Assembly: GCF_022669015.1 (NCBI RefSeq) | Contig: NZ_JAKKSL010000005.1 | Span: 186,001 to 250,000 of the forward strand | Origin: Colwellia maritima | GTDB taxonomy: Bacteria > Pseudomonadota > Gammaproteobacteria > Enterobacterales > Alteromonadaceae | Reading direction: 5' to 3' | DNA length: 64,000 nt | Shown: in pieces, positions 53,632 to 63,817 of the stretch | How positions within the stretch are numbered: the first letter of the stretch is position 1 | How the letters are laid out: the number at the start of each line of letters is the position of its first letter | Notes under the pieces: generated by a model | What the model saw: only the letters and a program-made list of their open reading frames with translations | Database searches by the model: none | What the model was told of the DNA's origin: nothing | Position numbers and translations under genes: made by a program

Positions 53632-55670
53632 TGTTTCTTAACTCCTTGACTCGCGCCATTTTGTTTGCGCTTTTGATATTCTAATTGCATTTTATTGCGA
53701 AGTAATAGATAAGGGTCGTCTGTTACTTTGTTTAACAATTGTTGATGTTTTTGTTCGGTTTCTTTTGCTTGTTGTTCGGCTGCTATTTGTGCGGCTGTTT
53801 TTTCTTTTCCTTGTTTATCTTCACTTTCTGATTGCTCAGCTGTATTGTTTTCTTGTTGTTCTTTCTCTGTCTCTTTTGATTGTTGTTCGTCTTGTTGAGC
53901 TGCAGTTTCTTCGCTATTTTTTTCTTGATCTGCCTCATTATCTTTTTGCTGATTCTGTTTGTTTTGTTGCTCTTGAGACTGATCATTTTGAGCGTTTTGT
54001 TGCTCATCTTTATTTTGTTGATCTTGTGATTGTTCGCCTTGTTGGTTTTCCTTATTTTGTTGATCTTGGGATTGTTCGTCTTGTTGATTATCTTTATTTT
54101 GTTGATCTTGAGATTGATCGTTTTGTTGTTTTTGCTCTTCTTTTTGTTGTTGTTTTATGGTTTCTATATTGTCTTTGGCATCCTGTAATTCAGGGTCTTT
54201 TTTTAATGCTTTTTCATAGCTTTCGATGGCTTGTTCGTATTTTTTTAACTGTGCTAGTGCGTTACCTTGGTTATATAGAGCATTAGCCGTATTTGCATCT
54301 TCACCTTGCTTAAATGCTTTTAGTGCTTCTTCGTAATTACCTGCTTTATAATGAGCGCTACCTTGCCATTGTGGGTTTTCAAACTGTTGTGCAGCACTTT
54401 GATAATTTTCTTGATCATAGTTTTTTTGTGCTTGTTGATCGTTTGTTTGCCATAAGCTTTCCCATAATCCTTGTGCCGCTGTTCTCGTCGTGCTTGTTTC
54501 TTCTGTCTGCGATAGCTTTGTTGTGTTTGATAATGCTGTTTGATTATCATTTTCTACTGCAAAGCTAATAGGACTTATAAGAGAAAAGGATAATAAAGAT
54601 AATAGAGGTAGGCATGCTAACGGGATCATTAGCACAGTGCTTCCCCGTCGAAAATAACTTAAAAGTAAAGGTAGAACTAGCACTAATAACCATGCGCCTT
54701 GCTCCTGCCATTGATCGCCCGTTTGCCGGCTTTGCTGCTTGTCATTGCTATTTTTTTCATGAATTTCATCGTTTACAATTAATTGGTTAATATCGCTATC
54801 ATCATTTTTAATGGTTTGATAATTACCATTGCCACGAGATGCTAATGACATAAGTTTTTGGCTTGGTAATCTAGGCACAACAATAGCACCGCTGCCATCT
54901 TTTAATAACTCACCACTTGGTAACGTAATAGGAGCACCGTTTTGGCTGCCTACGCCTAAAATATTTAGTTGATGACCAAACTTATTAGACCATTGATAAA
55001 TATCATTTATTTCTTGATTATCTACATCATCAGTGAACCAGTAAATGTCGCCATTTAAATGTCCTGCATTTAACAGCATTTCATGAGCAAGGGTTAACGC
55101 GGCTAATGGATTAGCGCCAGGAACTGGCATTATTTCTGGCGTTAACGAAGGTAATAACAGTGCTATGTTTTTAACGTCTTGTGTTAATGGGCTAATCACA
55201 AAAGCATCACCAAGATAGGCAATTAATCCCGTATCGCCCTCATTGATTTTATTCAGTAAATCAATAGCTTTAAATCGAGCGCGTGTTAATCTATTTGGTT
55301 TTATGTCGGTTGCATACATTGAATACGACATATCCATAATCAGTACGGAACCCCGTTCAGTTTGATAAACAGGTTGAGGTAATTTTTTCCAGACTGGGCG
55401 GCAAAGAAGGGCAAAAATTGTTAATAAGCCAATAATAAAAGGTTTTAATAAAAAGAGATGCGTAGACAAACCGTTCGTCGTACTTTGAGAACTTGATGCA
55501 CCTTCAACGAGTACATGGCTTAGATGATGTGGTAAAAATTGTTGCCAAGGAGATTGATAAAAACGATGTTTTTTTAATCGCCAAAGCACGAGTAATAAAA
55601 CCAATATAGCCAATAACCAATAGGGTCTGACAAAATGAAAGTTTGTGATGAGTGAATCGAAAGAGTTCAT
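53625..55670 (-). CDS. BatB/BatC fusion: VWA-TPR protein with Gln-rich tail
   Basis: A 681-residue membrane protein. Two N-terminal helices (about 17-30 and 73-92) precede a von Willebrand A domain with MIDAS motif DMSYSMYATD at 113 onward. A third hydrophobic region lies at about 325-370, then TPR repeats (NALYNQGNALAQLKKYEQAI, about 430-510). The tail from about 520 to 640 is low complexity, rich in Gln, Asn, Glu and Lys, with at least four near-copies of QSQDQQNK. BatB and BatC functions are joined, as in other gammaproteobacteria. Confidence 0.88.
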   Translation of the reverse strand: MNSFDSLITNFHFVRPYWLLAILVLLLVLWRLKKHRFYQSPWQQFLPHHLSHVLVEGASSSQSTTNGLSTHLFLLKPFIIGLLTIFALLCRPVWKKLPQPVYQTERGSVLIMDMSYSMYATDIKPNRLTRARFKAIDLLNKINEGDTGLIAYLGDAFVISPLTQDVKNIALLLPSLTPEIMPVPGANPLAALTLAHEMLLNAGHLNGDIYWFTDDVDNQEINDIYQWSNKFGHQLNILGVGSQNGAPITLPSGELLKDGSGAIVVPRLPSQKLMSLASRGNGNYQTIKNDDSDINQLIVNDEIHEKNSNDKQQSRQTGDQWQEQGAWLLVLVLPLLLSYFRRGSTVLMIPLACLPLLSLLSFSLISPISFAVENDNQTALSNTTKLSQTEETSTTRTAAQGLWESLWQTNDQQAQKNYDQENYQSAAQQFENPQWQGSAHYKAGNYEEALKAFKQGEDANTANALYNQGNALAQLKKYEQAIESYEKALKKDPELQDAKDNIETIKQQQKEEQKQQNDQSQDQQNKDNQQDEQSQDQQNKENQQGEQSQDQQNKDEQQNAQNDQSQEQQNKQNQQKDNEADQEKNSEETAAQQDEQQSKETEKEQQENNTAEQSESEDKQGKEKTAAQIAAEQQAKETEQKHQQLLNKVTDDPYLLLRNKMQLEYQKRKQNGASQGVKKQW

Positions 55671-55690
55671 GACTGAAATAAATACCTAGG

Positions 55691-56680
55691 TTATTTACGA
55701 CTAAAACTGGGTAAATTAAGGGCTAAAAAATAAAGCATGCTAATTAATAATGCTGTTGCTAAAGGCCAATAAAATAATGCCGTTAATGGGCGCATTTGTT
55801 GTTGCTCTTGCTCTATAGGTTCAAGTTGGTCAAGTAGTTGATAAATTTGACTCATACCTTGACTATCTTTGGCACGAAAATATTTTCCGCCTGTCTCATT
55901 CGCTAATTTCGTTAGCGTGCGTTCATCCAGTTCACTTGATGGGTTTACTCGTCGAGTGCCAAATAAAGACTCTTGCAGCATAACGTCTGCACCAATACCA
56001 ATTGAATAAATGGTGATGTTTTTTGCAACAGCCAGTTCTAGTGCTTGTTCTGGTGATATTTTTCCTGCCGTATTTTGACCATCAGTTAATAAGAGTAATA
56101 CTTTGTTAGACTTTTGTTTGGCATCAAATCGTTTCACAGCAAGCCCTATTGCGTCGCCTATAGCGGTTTTTCTACCCACTAAGCCCAAAACACTTTCATC
56201 AAGCATTTGCTTCACTGTTTTTCGATCAAAAGTCATTGGTGTTTGCATATAAGCATCATCACCAAAGAGTATTAAACCAAGTCTATCACCGACACGACGT
56301 TCGATAAAATCTCCTAAAACAACTTTGAGCATATCAAGACGATTGACTGTTCTACCATTTAGCTCCATATCTTCAATTTGCATGCTGCCTGACAAATCAA
56401 CAGCGATCATCATTTCTCTGCCTTCGGTAGGAATATCGATGGCATCGCCTAGCCACTGAGGCCGGCTTAAGGCTACAACTGTTAATAGCCAACAAATGGA
56501 TAAAATGATCAAAGGTGCCTTTTTCTTTTCTTGATTTGTTGCTTTAACTGAGGAACTTTCAATTAGTTGAGGAATTATCAAAGCAGCACTAGCTTGAGCA
56601 TCATTTTTTTTAGGCAGCCAATAAATGAAGAGAGGCAACGGGCATAATAAAAGCAGCCAAGGCCAAGCAAAAGTTATCAT
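55691..56680 (-). CDS. batA: BatA, VWA domain membrane protein
   Basis: A 329-residue protein with two N-terminal membrane helices (about 5-22 and 55-72), a VWA domain with a full MIDAS motif (AVDLSGSMQIED, DLSGS at 95-99), and a C-terminal helix (ALFYWPLATALLISMLYFLA). GRKTAIGDAIGLAVKRF and LLTDGQNTAG are further VWA blocks. It overlaps the DUF4381 stop by four bases. Confidence 0.9.
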   Translation of the reverse strand: MITFAWPWLLLLCPLPLFIYWLPKKNDAQASAALIIPQLIESSSVKATNQEKKKAPLIILSICWLLTVVALSRPQWLGDAIDIPTEGREMMIAVDLSGSMQIEDMELNGRTVNRLDMLKVVLGDFIERRVGDRLGLILFGDDAYMQTPMTFDRKTVKQMLDESVLGLVGRKTAIGDAIGLAVKRFDAKQKSNKVLLLLTDGQNTAGKISPEQALELAVAKNITIYSIGIGADVMLQESLFGTRRVNPSSELDERTLTKLANETGGKYFRAKDSQGMSQIYQLLDQLEPIEQEQQQMRPLTALFYWPLATALLISMLYFLALNLPSFSRK

Positions 56681-57225
56681 GTGTTTGCTCCTTGTTTGGT
56701 TTTGTTATCACTCATAGCATTTTCAGCAGTTATTTTTTTCATTTTAGGGGGGAGTGCATGGGTTAACCAGAGTGTTGCTGCTTGCGTTAGATTTTCGTCC
56801 ACTTTTTCGTTAGTTTGGTCATTATCCCTTTTATATTGTTCTAAAAAGGCTTGTTCGCTAAGGCTTTTGAATTTTTCTTGGTATTTTATAGGTAATGTAT
56901 TGGTAAAAAAAAGTTGTAATGAATGACCAAAAAGTTTTGCTAGTTCTGCTCTAGAAAAATAATGCATAGCTGCCCATTTAAGCAACATTATGGTGTCGTT
57001 TATCGGTAGGTTAGGTGTATTTTTTAATTGCTGTAATGCTTGTTTTTTTACCTGATTTTGTTTAGCTAATTTTTTCAATTTGATAAAGGTAATAACAAAG
57101 ATACTTATAAGCAAAGCAGCTAATATCCACCATCCGTAAGCGACAGGAAAGTTTGAAATTGGCTCAGGAACATGAATGTCTTTTATGGCCAATGTTTGTG
57201 TGGGAAGCGCGTTTACTTGTTGCAA
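56677..57225 (-). CDS. DUF4381 family membrane protein
   Basis: A 182-residue protein with a short N-terminal segment (IHVPEPISNFPVAYGWWILA) leading into one membrane helix (about 30-48) and a cytoplasmic helical domain. DUF4381 proteins occur in moxR-bat operons between DUF58 and BatA; their function is not known. The gene overlaps both neighbours, which supports one operon. Confidence 0.85.
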   Translation of the reverse strand: MQQVNALPTQTLAIKDIHVPEPISNFPVAYGWWILAALLISIFVITFIKLKKLAKQNQVKKQALQQLKNTPNLPINDTIMLLKWAAMHYFSRAELAKLFGHSLQLFFTNTLPIKYQEKFKSLSEQAFLEQYKRDNDQTNEKVDENLTQAATLWLTHALPPKMKKITAENAMSDNKTKQGANT

Positions 57226-58286
57226 AATTGTGCTCCAGTTTTTAACTGTTGTTCTAATGTTTGTCCGTTGAAATGAAGTACACGTGCACCTGCTTTAGTT
57301 AGCAAGGCCGTACATTGTTCGCTAAGATTGTGTGCTTGTTGTTGGTATTTTATTGCCGTTTTTTTATCACCTAACGTGAGTTGCCGGCGATTAGAACCGT
57401 CAGTCAAGGTGACATTAAGTTTCATTGTGCTTGTGGGAAGTTCTCGTTCCAATGGATCTTCAATTAAACAAACGACCAATTCACAATGTTGACTTAATTG
57501 TGTTAAATGACGTAGTGCATCTTGTTGATCTACGTTATTTCCTTTTTTCAATGCTTGAGCATCGGTTATCAAATAAATTAAAGCACCGGGTTTAGCTACT
57601 TGTCGTATGCGAGCACAGTTATTGCTAAAAAAGTTTTGTTGTTCTTTAGCTTTTTGATTAAGACTCTCATCAGGATAGTCAGTTGTATTATTTATGCTAT
57701 ATTGTGCTTGATGTTGAGATGAATGCATAGAAGTTAAGGCGTGAAGATAATGTAAAACGCCTTCTTTGCGGCTTCTTGGTTTTAGCTCCAAGTGCTCATG
57801 TTGATTAAATACGATACCACCTAATCGATCACCTCTGTTTTTTGCATGCCATGCAACTAATGCTGCTAGATGAGAGGCTTGAACAGATTTAAATAATAAT
57901 TGACTACCGAAATGCATACTTGCACTTAGGTCAGTCGCAATGAGCACTGGTCGTTCTAATTCTTCACGAAATAATTTCGTGTGAGTTTTACCGGTTCTCG
58001 CTGTAACTCGCCAATCAATAGCACGAATATCATCTCCTGTTTGATAATGGCGAACTTCATCAAACTCCATTCCACGCCCTTTACTGCGAGATAAATAGTT
58101 ACCTGACATTTGACCATGAATATTTTTACGGGCAGACAAGTCGATCAACGCTGTTTTATTTTGATAATAAAGCAGTTCAGCCATCGCAAGTTCTACTCCG
58201 TTGCTATGTATGCTAGCAAGTTGGCTTTGGCAGTCGATGTTAGAATGTTTTTCTTTGTTGTTAATTGTTTTTTGTTTAAACCACAT
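57213..58286 (-). CDS. DUF58 domain protein
   Basis: A 357-residue protein. It has the DUF58 signature SRSKGRGMEFDEVRHYQTGDD followed by IRAIDWRVTARTGK, in the order expected, then a VWA-like region (PVLIATDLSASMHFG). No membrane helix is apparent. In these operons DUF58 proteins are thought to be MoxR partners. It follows moxR by 52 bases and overlaps DUF4381. Confidence 0.9.
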   Translation of the reverse strand: MWFKQKTINNKEKHSNIDCQSQLASIHSNGVELAMAELLYYQNKTALIDLSARKNIHGQMSGNYLSRSKGRGMEFDEVRHYQTGDDIRAIDWRVTARTGKTHTKLFREELERPVLIATDLSASMHFGSQLLFKSVQASHLAALVAWHAKNRGDRLGGIVFNQHEHLELKPRSRKEGVLHYLHALTSMHSSQHQAQYSINNTTDYPDESLNQKAKEQQNFFSNNCARIRQVAKPGALIYLITDAQALKKGNNVDQQDALRHLTQLSQHCELVVCLIEDPLERELPTSTMKLNVTLTDGSNRRQLTLGDKKTAIKYQQQAHNLSEQCTALLTKAGARVLHFNGQTLEQQLKTGAQFCNK

Positions 58287-58338
58287 TGTTATATTAGCTT
58301 AAGATATAGTGTATTTTTACTGGCCATAGTTTTTATCA

Positions 58339-59303
58339 TTAGGCTACCGCAACCAAACTCAATAAATGATCAAGTAAATGATTGGCTGTAATGCCTTCAG
58401 CTTCGGCTTGATAACTAAGAATAATTCTATGTCTTAATACATTATGTAATACGGCTTGAATATCTTCAGGGCTAACAAAGTCTCGGTTATGTAACCAGGC
58501 GCGGGCACGTGCACATCGGTCTAGGGCAATGGTAGCGCGTGGACTAGCGCCAAAGGCTAACCATGATTTGAGTTTTTCATCATATTTTTCAGGTTGACGT
58601 GTTGCCATAATTAAATCAACCATATAGGTTTCAAGACTAGAAGCCATATGAATATTTAGTACTTTTTTGCGTGCATTAAATATTTCTGTTTGACTTAAGA
58701 CTCTTAATTGCGTTTTTTCTTGGTTAGAATCGTTAAGGGCTTCGCCGCGATTAAGTTTTAGGATTTCTAATTCACTTGCCGCATCAGGGTAATCAATTTC
58801 TAAGTGCATTAAAAATCTATCGAGTTGCGCTTCTGGTAATGGGTAAGTACCTTCTTGCTCAATAGGGTTTTGTGTAGCCATTACCATAAATAATTCTGGC
58901 AGTTGATACGTTTTTCTACCTACTGTTACTTGGCCTTCAGCCATGGCTTCTAATAATGCTGATTGTACTTTTGCCGGGCTCGGTTAATTTCATCAGCCAG
59001 AACTAGGTTTTGAAATAATGGGCCGGCTTTGAAGACAAAACTATCGTCCTCAGGACGATAAATGTCAGTGCCAGTTAAATCGGCCGGTAATAAATCGGGT
59101 GTAAATTGAATACGATGAAAATCAGCTTCAATCCCTTCAGCTAAAGCATTAACCGCACGAGTTTTTGCTAATCCTGGCGGTCCTTCTACAATTAAGTGAC
59201 CATTTGCTAATAAAGCAATCAGTAAATTTTCTACAAAGGCAGGTTGACCAATAATTTGTTGAGATAAATGTTGTTTTAATGCTGAAAAATGTTCAATTGC
59301 CAT
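58339..59303 (-). CDS. MoxR-family AAA+ ATPase (frameshift)
   Basis: A chaperone-like AAA+ ATPase of the MoxR/RavA group that heads the bat operon. Walker A is EGPPGLAKT and Walker B LVLADEINRARP; ATQNPIEQEGTYPLPEAQLD is the sensor I region. A missing base (C on the coding strand) near 58974-58978 moves the frame; the sequence resumes with KVQSALLEAMAEGQVTVG. The joined length of about 322 residues is normal. The 357 bases upstream to fadI hold the divergent promoters of both units. Confidence 0.93.
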
Positions 59304-59590
59304 AATTAATTGTCTTTAAATTTATAATCAATATAAGAAAGTGCATTCATGATAATGCATTCTAGTGGTTAAAACTGAAATAACTTCGATAGATGATGGT
59401 CATTTTTCGAAGTTACAAGAGTATATATAAGGGTGTTAGTAAATAAAACAACCATTACCTGACTTAGTTGTAACAAATTTTTTCTCATATAATTCAGCTA
59501 ATAAACTATGCTCTAATAAGCTTTCTTGAATCACACGTTAAAACAAGGATTGATATTTTTGTACAGTTAGATAGAATCAAGGTATTACTT

Positions 59591-59607
59591 AAGAGGTCTG
59601 ACCTCTT
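59591..59607 (+). promoter_or_regulatory. FadR-like operator upstream of fadIJ
   Basis: AAGAGGTCTGACCTCTT is a perfect 17-bp palindrome whose core GGTCTGACC matches the FadR operator core GGTNNGACC. It lies 53 bases before the fadI ATG. FadR repression of fad genes, relieved by long-chain acyl-CoA, is well known; its action here is inference. Confidence 0.7.
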
Positions 59608-59660
59608 GGTGTTTTGCCTTTGACTGTAGGATGAGCACTTTACATTGGAGAATAAAGTAC

Positions 59661-60964
59661 ATGACGATAAAAATGACCACTCGGGCAGGCGAACGTATCG
59701 CCGTAGTTGCAGGGCTTAGAACCCCTTTTGCTAAACAAGCTACGGCTTTTCATGGTGTACCAACCGTTGATTTAGGAAAAATGGTGGTAAATGAATTATT
59801 ACAGAAACACGATGTTGATCCGAAAATTATTGATCAATGTGTTTTTGGTCAAGTAGTTCAAATGCCTGAAGCGCCAAATATTGCCCGCGAAATTGTTTTA
59901 GGTACAGGTATGAACTTACATACGGATGCTTATAGTGTCTCTAGAGCCTGTGCAACGAGTTTTCAATCAACGGTTAATATCGCTGAGTCAATCATGGCCG
60001 GATTTGTTGATGTGGGCATTGCAGGGGGGCCGATTCATCTTCTGTTGCACCTATTGGCGTATCGAAAAAATTTGCACGTACTTTATTAGATTTAAGTAAA
60101 ACAAAAACACTAGGCCAAAAAATAGCATTAATTCGTAAACTAGGTTTTAAAGATATCTTACCGGTTGCTCCTGCTGTTGCTGAATATTCTACTGGTATCT
60201 CAATGGGGCAAACGGCCGAACAAATGGCGAAAACATATAATATTTCGCGCGAAGATCAAGATGCTTTAGCCCATCGTTCTCATACCTTAGCAACTCAAAG
60301 CCGGGCTGAAGGTAAACTTGATGGCGAAGTGATGAGTGCACATAGTGAACCGTACAATCATTATATCGACAAAGATAATTGTATTCGTGAAAACTCTGTT
60401 TTAGCAGGTTATGCAAAATTACGCCCTTGTTTCGATAAAAAACACGGCACAGTTACGGCGGCAACAAGTACGGCTTTAACTGATGGTGGCGCGGCTATTT
60501 TATTAATGCGTGAAGGTCGAGCAAAAGAACTTGGCTATAAGCCTCTAGGTTATATTCGTAGTTATGGGTTTGCTGCCATTGATGTTTGGCAAGATTTATT
60601 GATGGGGCCGAGTTATGCAACGCCTATTGCTTTAAAACGCGCAGGACTTGAATTGGCTGATTTAGATCTAATTGAAATGCATGAAGCTTTTGCTGCTCAA
60701 ACGCTTGCAAATATGCAAATGTTTGAAAGTGCTAAATTTGCTAAAGAGCACTTAGGTCGTGATAAAGCAATTGGTGAGATAGATATGACAAAATTTAATG
60801 TAATGGGTGGTTCGTTAGCTTATGGTCATCCGTTTGCTGCTACGGGGGCGCGTTTAATTACGCAAACGTTAAATGAACTTAATCGTCGTGGCGGTGGTGT
60901 AGGCTTAACTACAGCTTGTGCGGCAGGTGGTTTAGGTGCAGCAATGGTTGTGGAGACAGACTAA
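59661..60964 (+). CDS. fadI: acetyl-CoA C-acyltransferase FadI (frameshift)
   Basis: Thiolase subunit of the FadIJ beta-oxidation complex. The acylated Cys is in SRACATSFQ, and the C-terminal catalytic His and Cys are in [16 protein letters not shown] and [12 protein letters not shown]. One G is missing from the G6 run at 60024-60029; with it, [17 protein letters not shown] is read. The joined length is about 435 residues, as in E. coli FadI. ATG 59661 is chosen over a GTG/ATG at 59631 because [16 protein letters not shown] fits the family. Its TAA overlaps the fadJ ATG (TAATG). Confidence 0.94.
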
Positions 60965-63207
60965 TGAGCGATAATAAAAAAGAAGTAAATGCTGAAATGG
61001 TATCAGTGAACAATGCTGAAATGGTATCAGTGAACAATGATGAATTAACGTCTACTGAAGAAAAATGCATTACTAGTGCGTTTACCCTCGTTCGACAAAA
61101 AAATGGCATTGCTCATTTAGTGATAGACGTAGTTGGCGAGACAATGAACACGCTTAAGGCTGAGTTTGCTGAGCAGGTATCAGAGGTTCTGGCTGAAATT
61201 AAATCAGATTCGACCATTACTGGGATTGTGCTATGTAGTGGCAAAAAAGATTCTTTTGTTGCCGGTGCTGATATTAATATGATCAATGACTGTAAAACAA
61301 AAGAGGCTGTGATGGCGATGACTCGTCAAGGTCAAATGCTTTTCTCACAACTTGAACAGTTAAATGTGCCGATTGTTGCTGCAATTAATGGCACCTGTTT
61401 GGGGGGCGGTTTAGAGCTAGCGATGGCATGTCATGCACGTGTGTGTAGTGATAGCCCTAAAACAGCTTTAGGTTTACCTGAAGTACAATTAGGCTTACTG
61501 CCAGGTGGTGGTGGTACGCAACGATTGCCAAAACTTGTCGGGGTGCAAAAAGCACTGGATATGATGTTAACAGGTAAACAATTGCGTGCTAAACAAGCAC
61601 TAAAAGCCGGTTTGGTTAACGATGTTGTTCCGAATAGTATTTTATTGGCTACAGCAGAAGAAATGGCATTACCGGTAACTTTAAAAAATCAGTGAAATTT
61701 AAATCGTCTTTCGTTAATAAATTCCTTGAAGGCACTTCAGTAGGCCGTGGCATTGTTTATAAGCAAGCTACAAAATCTGTTTTGTCTAAAACGAAAGGAA
61801 ATTACCAAGCCGCCGGTTAAAATTATTGATTGTGTAAAAACAGGGGTAGAGGAGTCTCCGGCGAAAGGCTATCAAATTGAAGCAGAGCATTTTGCTGAGT
61901 TAGTGATGAGTCCTGAATCAGCCCAATTACGTAACCTTTTCTTTGCAACAACAGAAATGAAAAAAGAGCAGGGTGTTGCTGATGTTTTACCTGAAAAAAT
62001 TTCAAAAGTCGGTATCTTAGGTGGCGGCTTAATGGGTGGAGGTATTGCGTTTGTTACGGCAACTAAAGCAAGTATACCTGTTCGTATAAAAGATATTAGC
62101 CATGAAGGTATTCGCCATGCATTGAAATATAGTTTTGATTTACTTAATGCAAAAGTAAAACGTCGCTTTATCCGTAAAAGTGAAATGCAAAAACAAATGT
62201 CGATGATTACCGGGTGTGTTGATTATTCTGGTTATAAAAATGTTGATATTGTTGTAGAAGCTGTATTTGAGAATTTAGAATTAAAGCAAAATATGGTGCT
62301 TGAAATAGAAAAGAATACGAAAGAGTCTACTATTTTTGCTAGTAATACTTCTAGTCTACCTATTGGAAATATAGCGGCAAAAGCAGCGCGACCAGAAAAT
62401 GTCATTGGTTTACATTATTTTTCACCTGTTGATAAAATGCCTTTGGTGGAGATTATTCCCCATGATTCTGCTGTAGGTAAAACCTCAGATCAAACGATTT
62501 CTACAACAGTAGCTTTTGCCAAAAAACAAGGTAAAACACCTATTGTTGTTAAAGATAAAGCTGGTTTTTATGTTAACCGGATTTTAGCACCTTATATGAA
62601 TGAAGCGGCACTGTTGTTATTAGGCGGCGAACCTATAGATAAGGTAGACAACGCCTTGGTTAATTTTGGTTTTCCTGTTGGTCCAATGCAATTACTTGAT
62701 GAAGTCGGTATTGATGTTGGCGCCAAAATAGGGCCAATTTTACAAGCTGATTTAGGCGAACGATTTGCCGCACCTTCAGCATTCTCTAAACTATTAGATG
62801 ACGGACGATTAGGTAAAAAAGCAAATAAAGGTTTTTATTTATACGGCAAACAGGCGAAAAAAGGTAAGAAGCAAGTTGATGATAGTATTTATACATTATT
62901 AAATTTGAAACCGCTTGGTAGCTTATCTAATGATCAAATAGCTAAACGTTGTCTATATATGATGCTTAATGAGGCTGCTCGTTGTGTTGATGAAGGTATA
63001 GTTCGAAATGCACGTGATGCTGATATCGGCGCTATATTTGGTATAGGCTTTCCACCTTTCTTAGGTGGACCATTACGTTATATAGATAAAATTGGCGCTC
63101 AATCTATCGTGGCACAATTAGCTCAATGGTCTGAGCAATATGGTGAACGCTACACTCCTTGCGAAGCATTAGTCTCAATGGCTGAAAATGGGACTAAATA
63201 TTATTAG
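60964..63207 (+). CDS. fadJ: fatty acid oxidation complex subunit alpha FadJ (two frameshifts)
   Basis: Bifunctional enoyl-CoA hydratase/3-hydroxyacyl-CoA dehydrogenase. The hydratase domain has VAGADINMI and [19 protein letters not shown] in its oxyanion region, the dehydrogenase domain has the Rossmann motif [15 protein letters not shown] and [15 protein letters not shown] missing A in the A6 run at 61683-61688 and another shift near 61808-61813 break it; between them [17 protein letters not shown] and GNYQA are read. The joined length is about 748 residues. The first 40 residues are a variable extension with a duplicated AEMVSVNN. Confidence 0.92.
60991..61038 (+). repeat. 24-bp exact tandem duplication in fadJ
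   Basis: Two identical 24-bp units (60991-61014 and 61015-61038) encode AEMVSVNN twice, in frame, in the N-terminal extension of FadJ before the hydratase domain. Confidence 0.95.
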
Positions 63208-63275
63208 TGTCTGTTAAGTATTATTAAATAAAATTACTACGCTTTACCAATTAACTAATAGTTACTACGAGTTAA

Positions 63276-63307
63276 AACGCCAATTCTTCGGAGTTGGCGT
63301 TTTTTTA
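63276..63307 (+). terminator. rho-independent terminator after fadJ
   Basis: AACGCCAA pairs with TTGGCGTT, the stem continues inward to a C-TTCG-G tetraloop, and a run of seven T follows. A UUCG loop on this stem makes it very stable. Confidence 0.9.
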
Positions 63308-63333
63308 TTCTTTTTTGAAAGTAAATGTATTAA

Positions 63334-63402
63334 ACCAATCTCACTCACTATGTGATCATTTCAACGTATAAAATAGATCACTTAACTAATGCAATTGGTA
63401 TT
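63334..63402 (-). repeat. palindromic repeat, short form (copy C)
   Basis: An uninterrupted element of about 69 bp, from ACCAATCTCACTCACTATG to GCAATTGGTATT. It is the reference for the short form and for the empty site of MITE copy 1. It lies in the 400-base gap between fadJ and the last gene; the rest of that gap shows no ORF. Confidence 0.8.
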
Positions 63403-63607
63403 AACTGAACAATAATAAAATGGCAAAAAAGATCCGCATAGTGGCAAATTGTTCCTGATGGTATGGGAAATATTTTGCCTCATTATTTTGTCAAGTAATA
63501 ATGAAAATAGATGTGTCATGCTTGATTAAATAGTGTTATTTAATTATATTAGCGCCGATTTTTAGGTGTATTAGTATTATTAGTGTGGTGTTAGTAAGCG
63601 GGTAATT

Positions 63608-63817
63608 ATGTTTTTATTAATGTTGTTAATTATTTGTTATAGCGTGTTGTGTGGTGTGTTTTTTTACTGTCAAGCTCTATTAACAGGTCTTGGCTGTAAG
63701 CGTTGGACGGTAGCGGGTATTGTATTTGGCTTGCTAGCTTGGCCAATGTTTGTTATGAAAAAGCGAATGCAGTTATATCGTTTGTTTGGGATTAAACAGC
63801 TGATTTTCAATGCTTGA
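63608..63817 (+). CDS. small membrane protein, uncharacterised
   Basis: A 69-residue protein with two hydrophobic segments (about residues 2-24 and 35-50) and a basic C-terminal part (MKKRMQLYRLFGIK). I do not recognise the family. The ATG follows GCGGGTAATT, a weak ribosome site. The positive-inside pattern puts the C-terminus in the cytoplasm. The remaining 183 bases of the window to 64000 show no gene. Confidence 0.5.
   Translation: MFLLMLLIICYSVLCGVFFYCQALLTGLGCKRWTVAGIVFGLLAWPMFVMKKRMQLYRLFGIKQLIFNA

Noticed and set aside
53765..54286. A 173-codon + strand ORF inside the batB/C gene
   Set aside because: It is antisense to the Gln-rich repeat tail, and its Leu/Phe/Val-rich translation is what the complement of CAA/GAA-rich DNA gives. 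No ribosome site or family resemblance.
60203..60964. Second half of fadI considered a separate thiolase fragment gene
   Set aside because: The conserved thiolase sequence is continuous once one G is added at 60024-60029.
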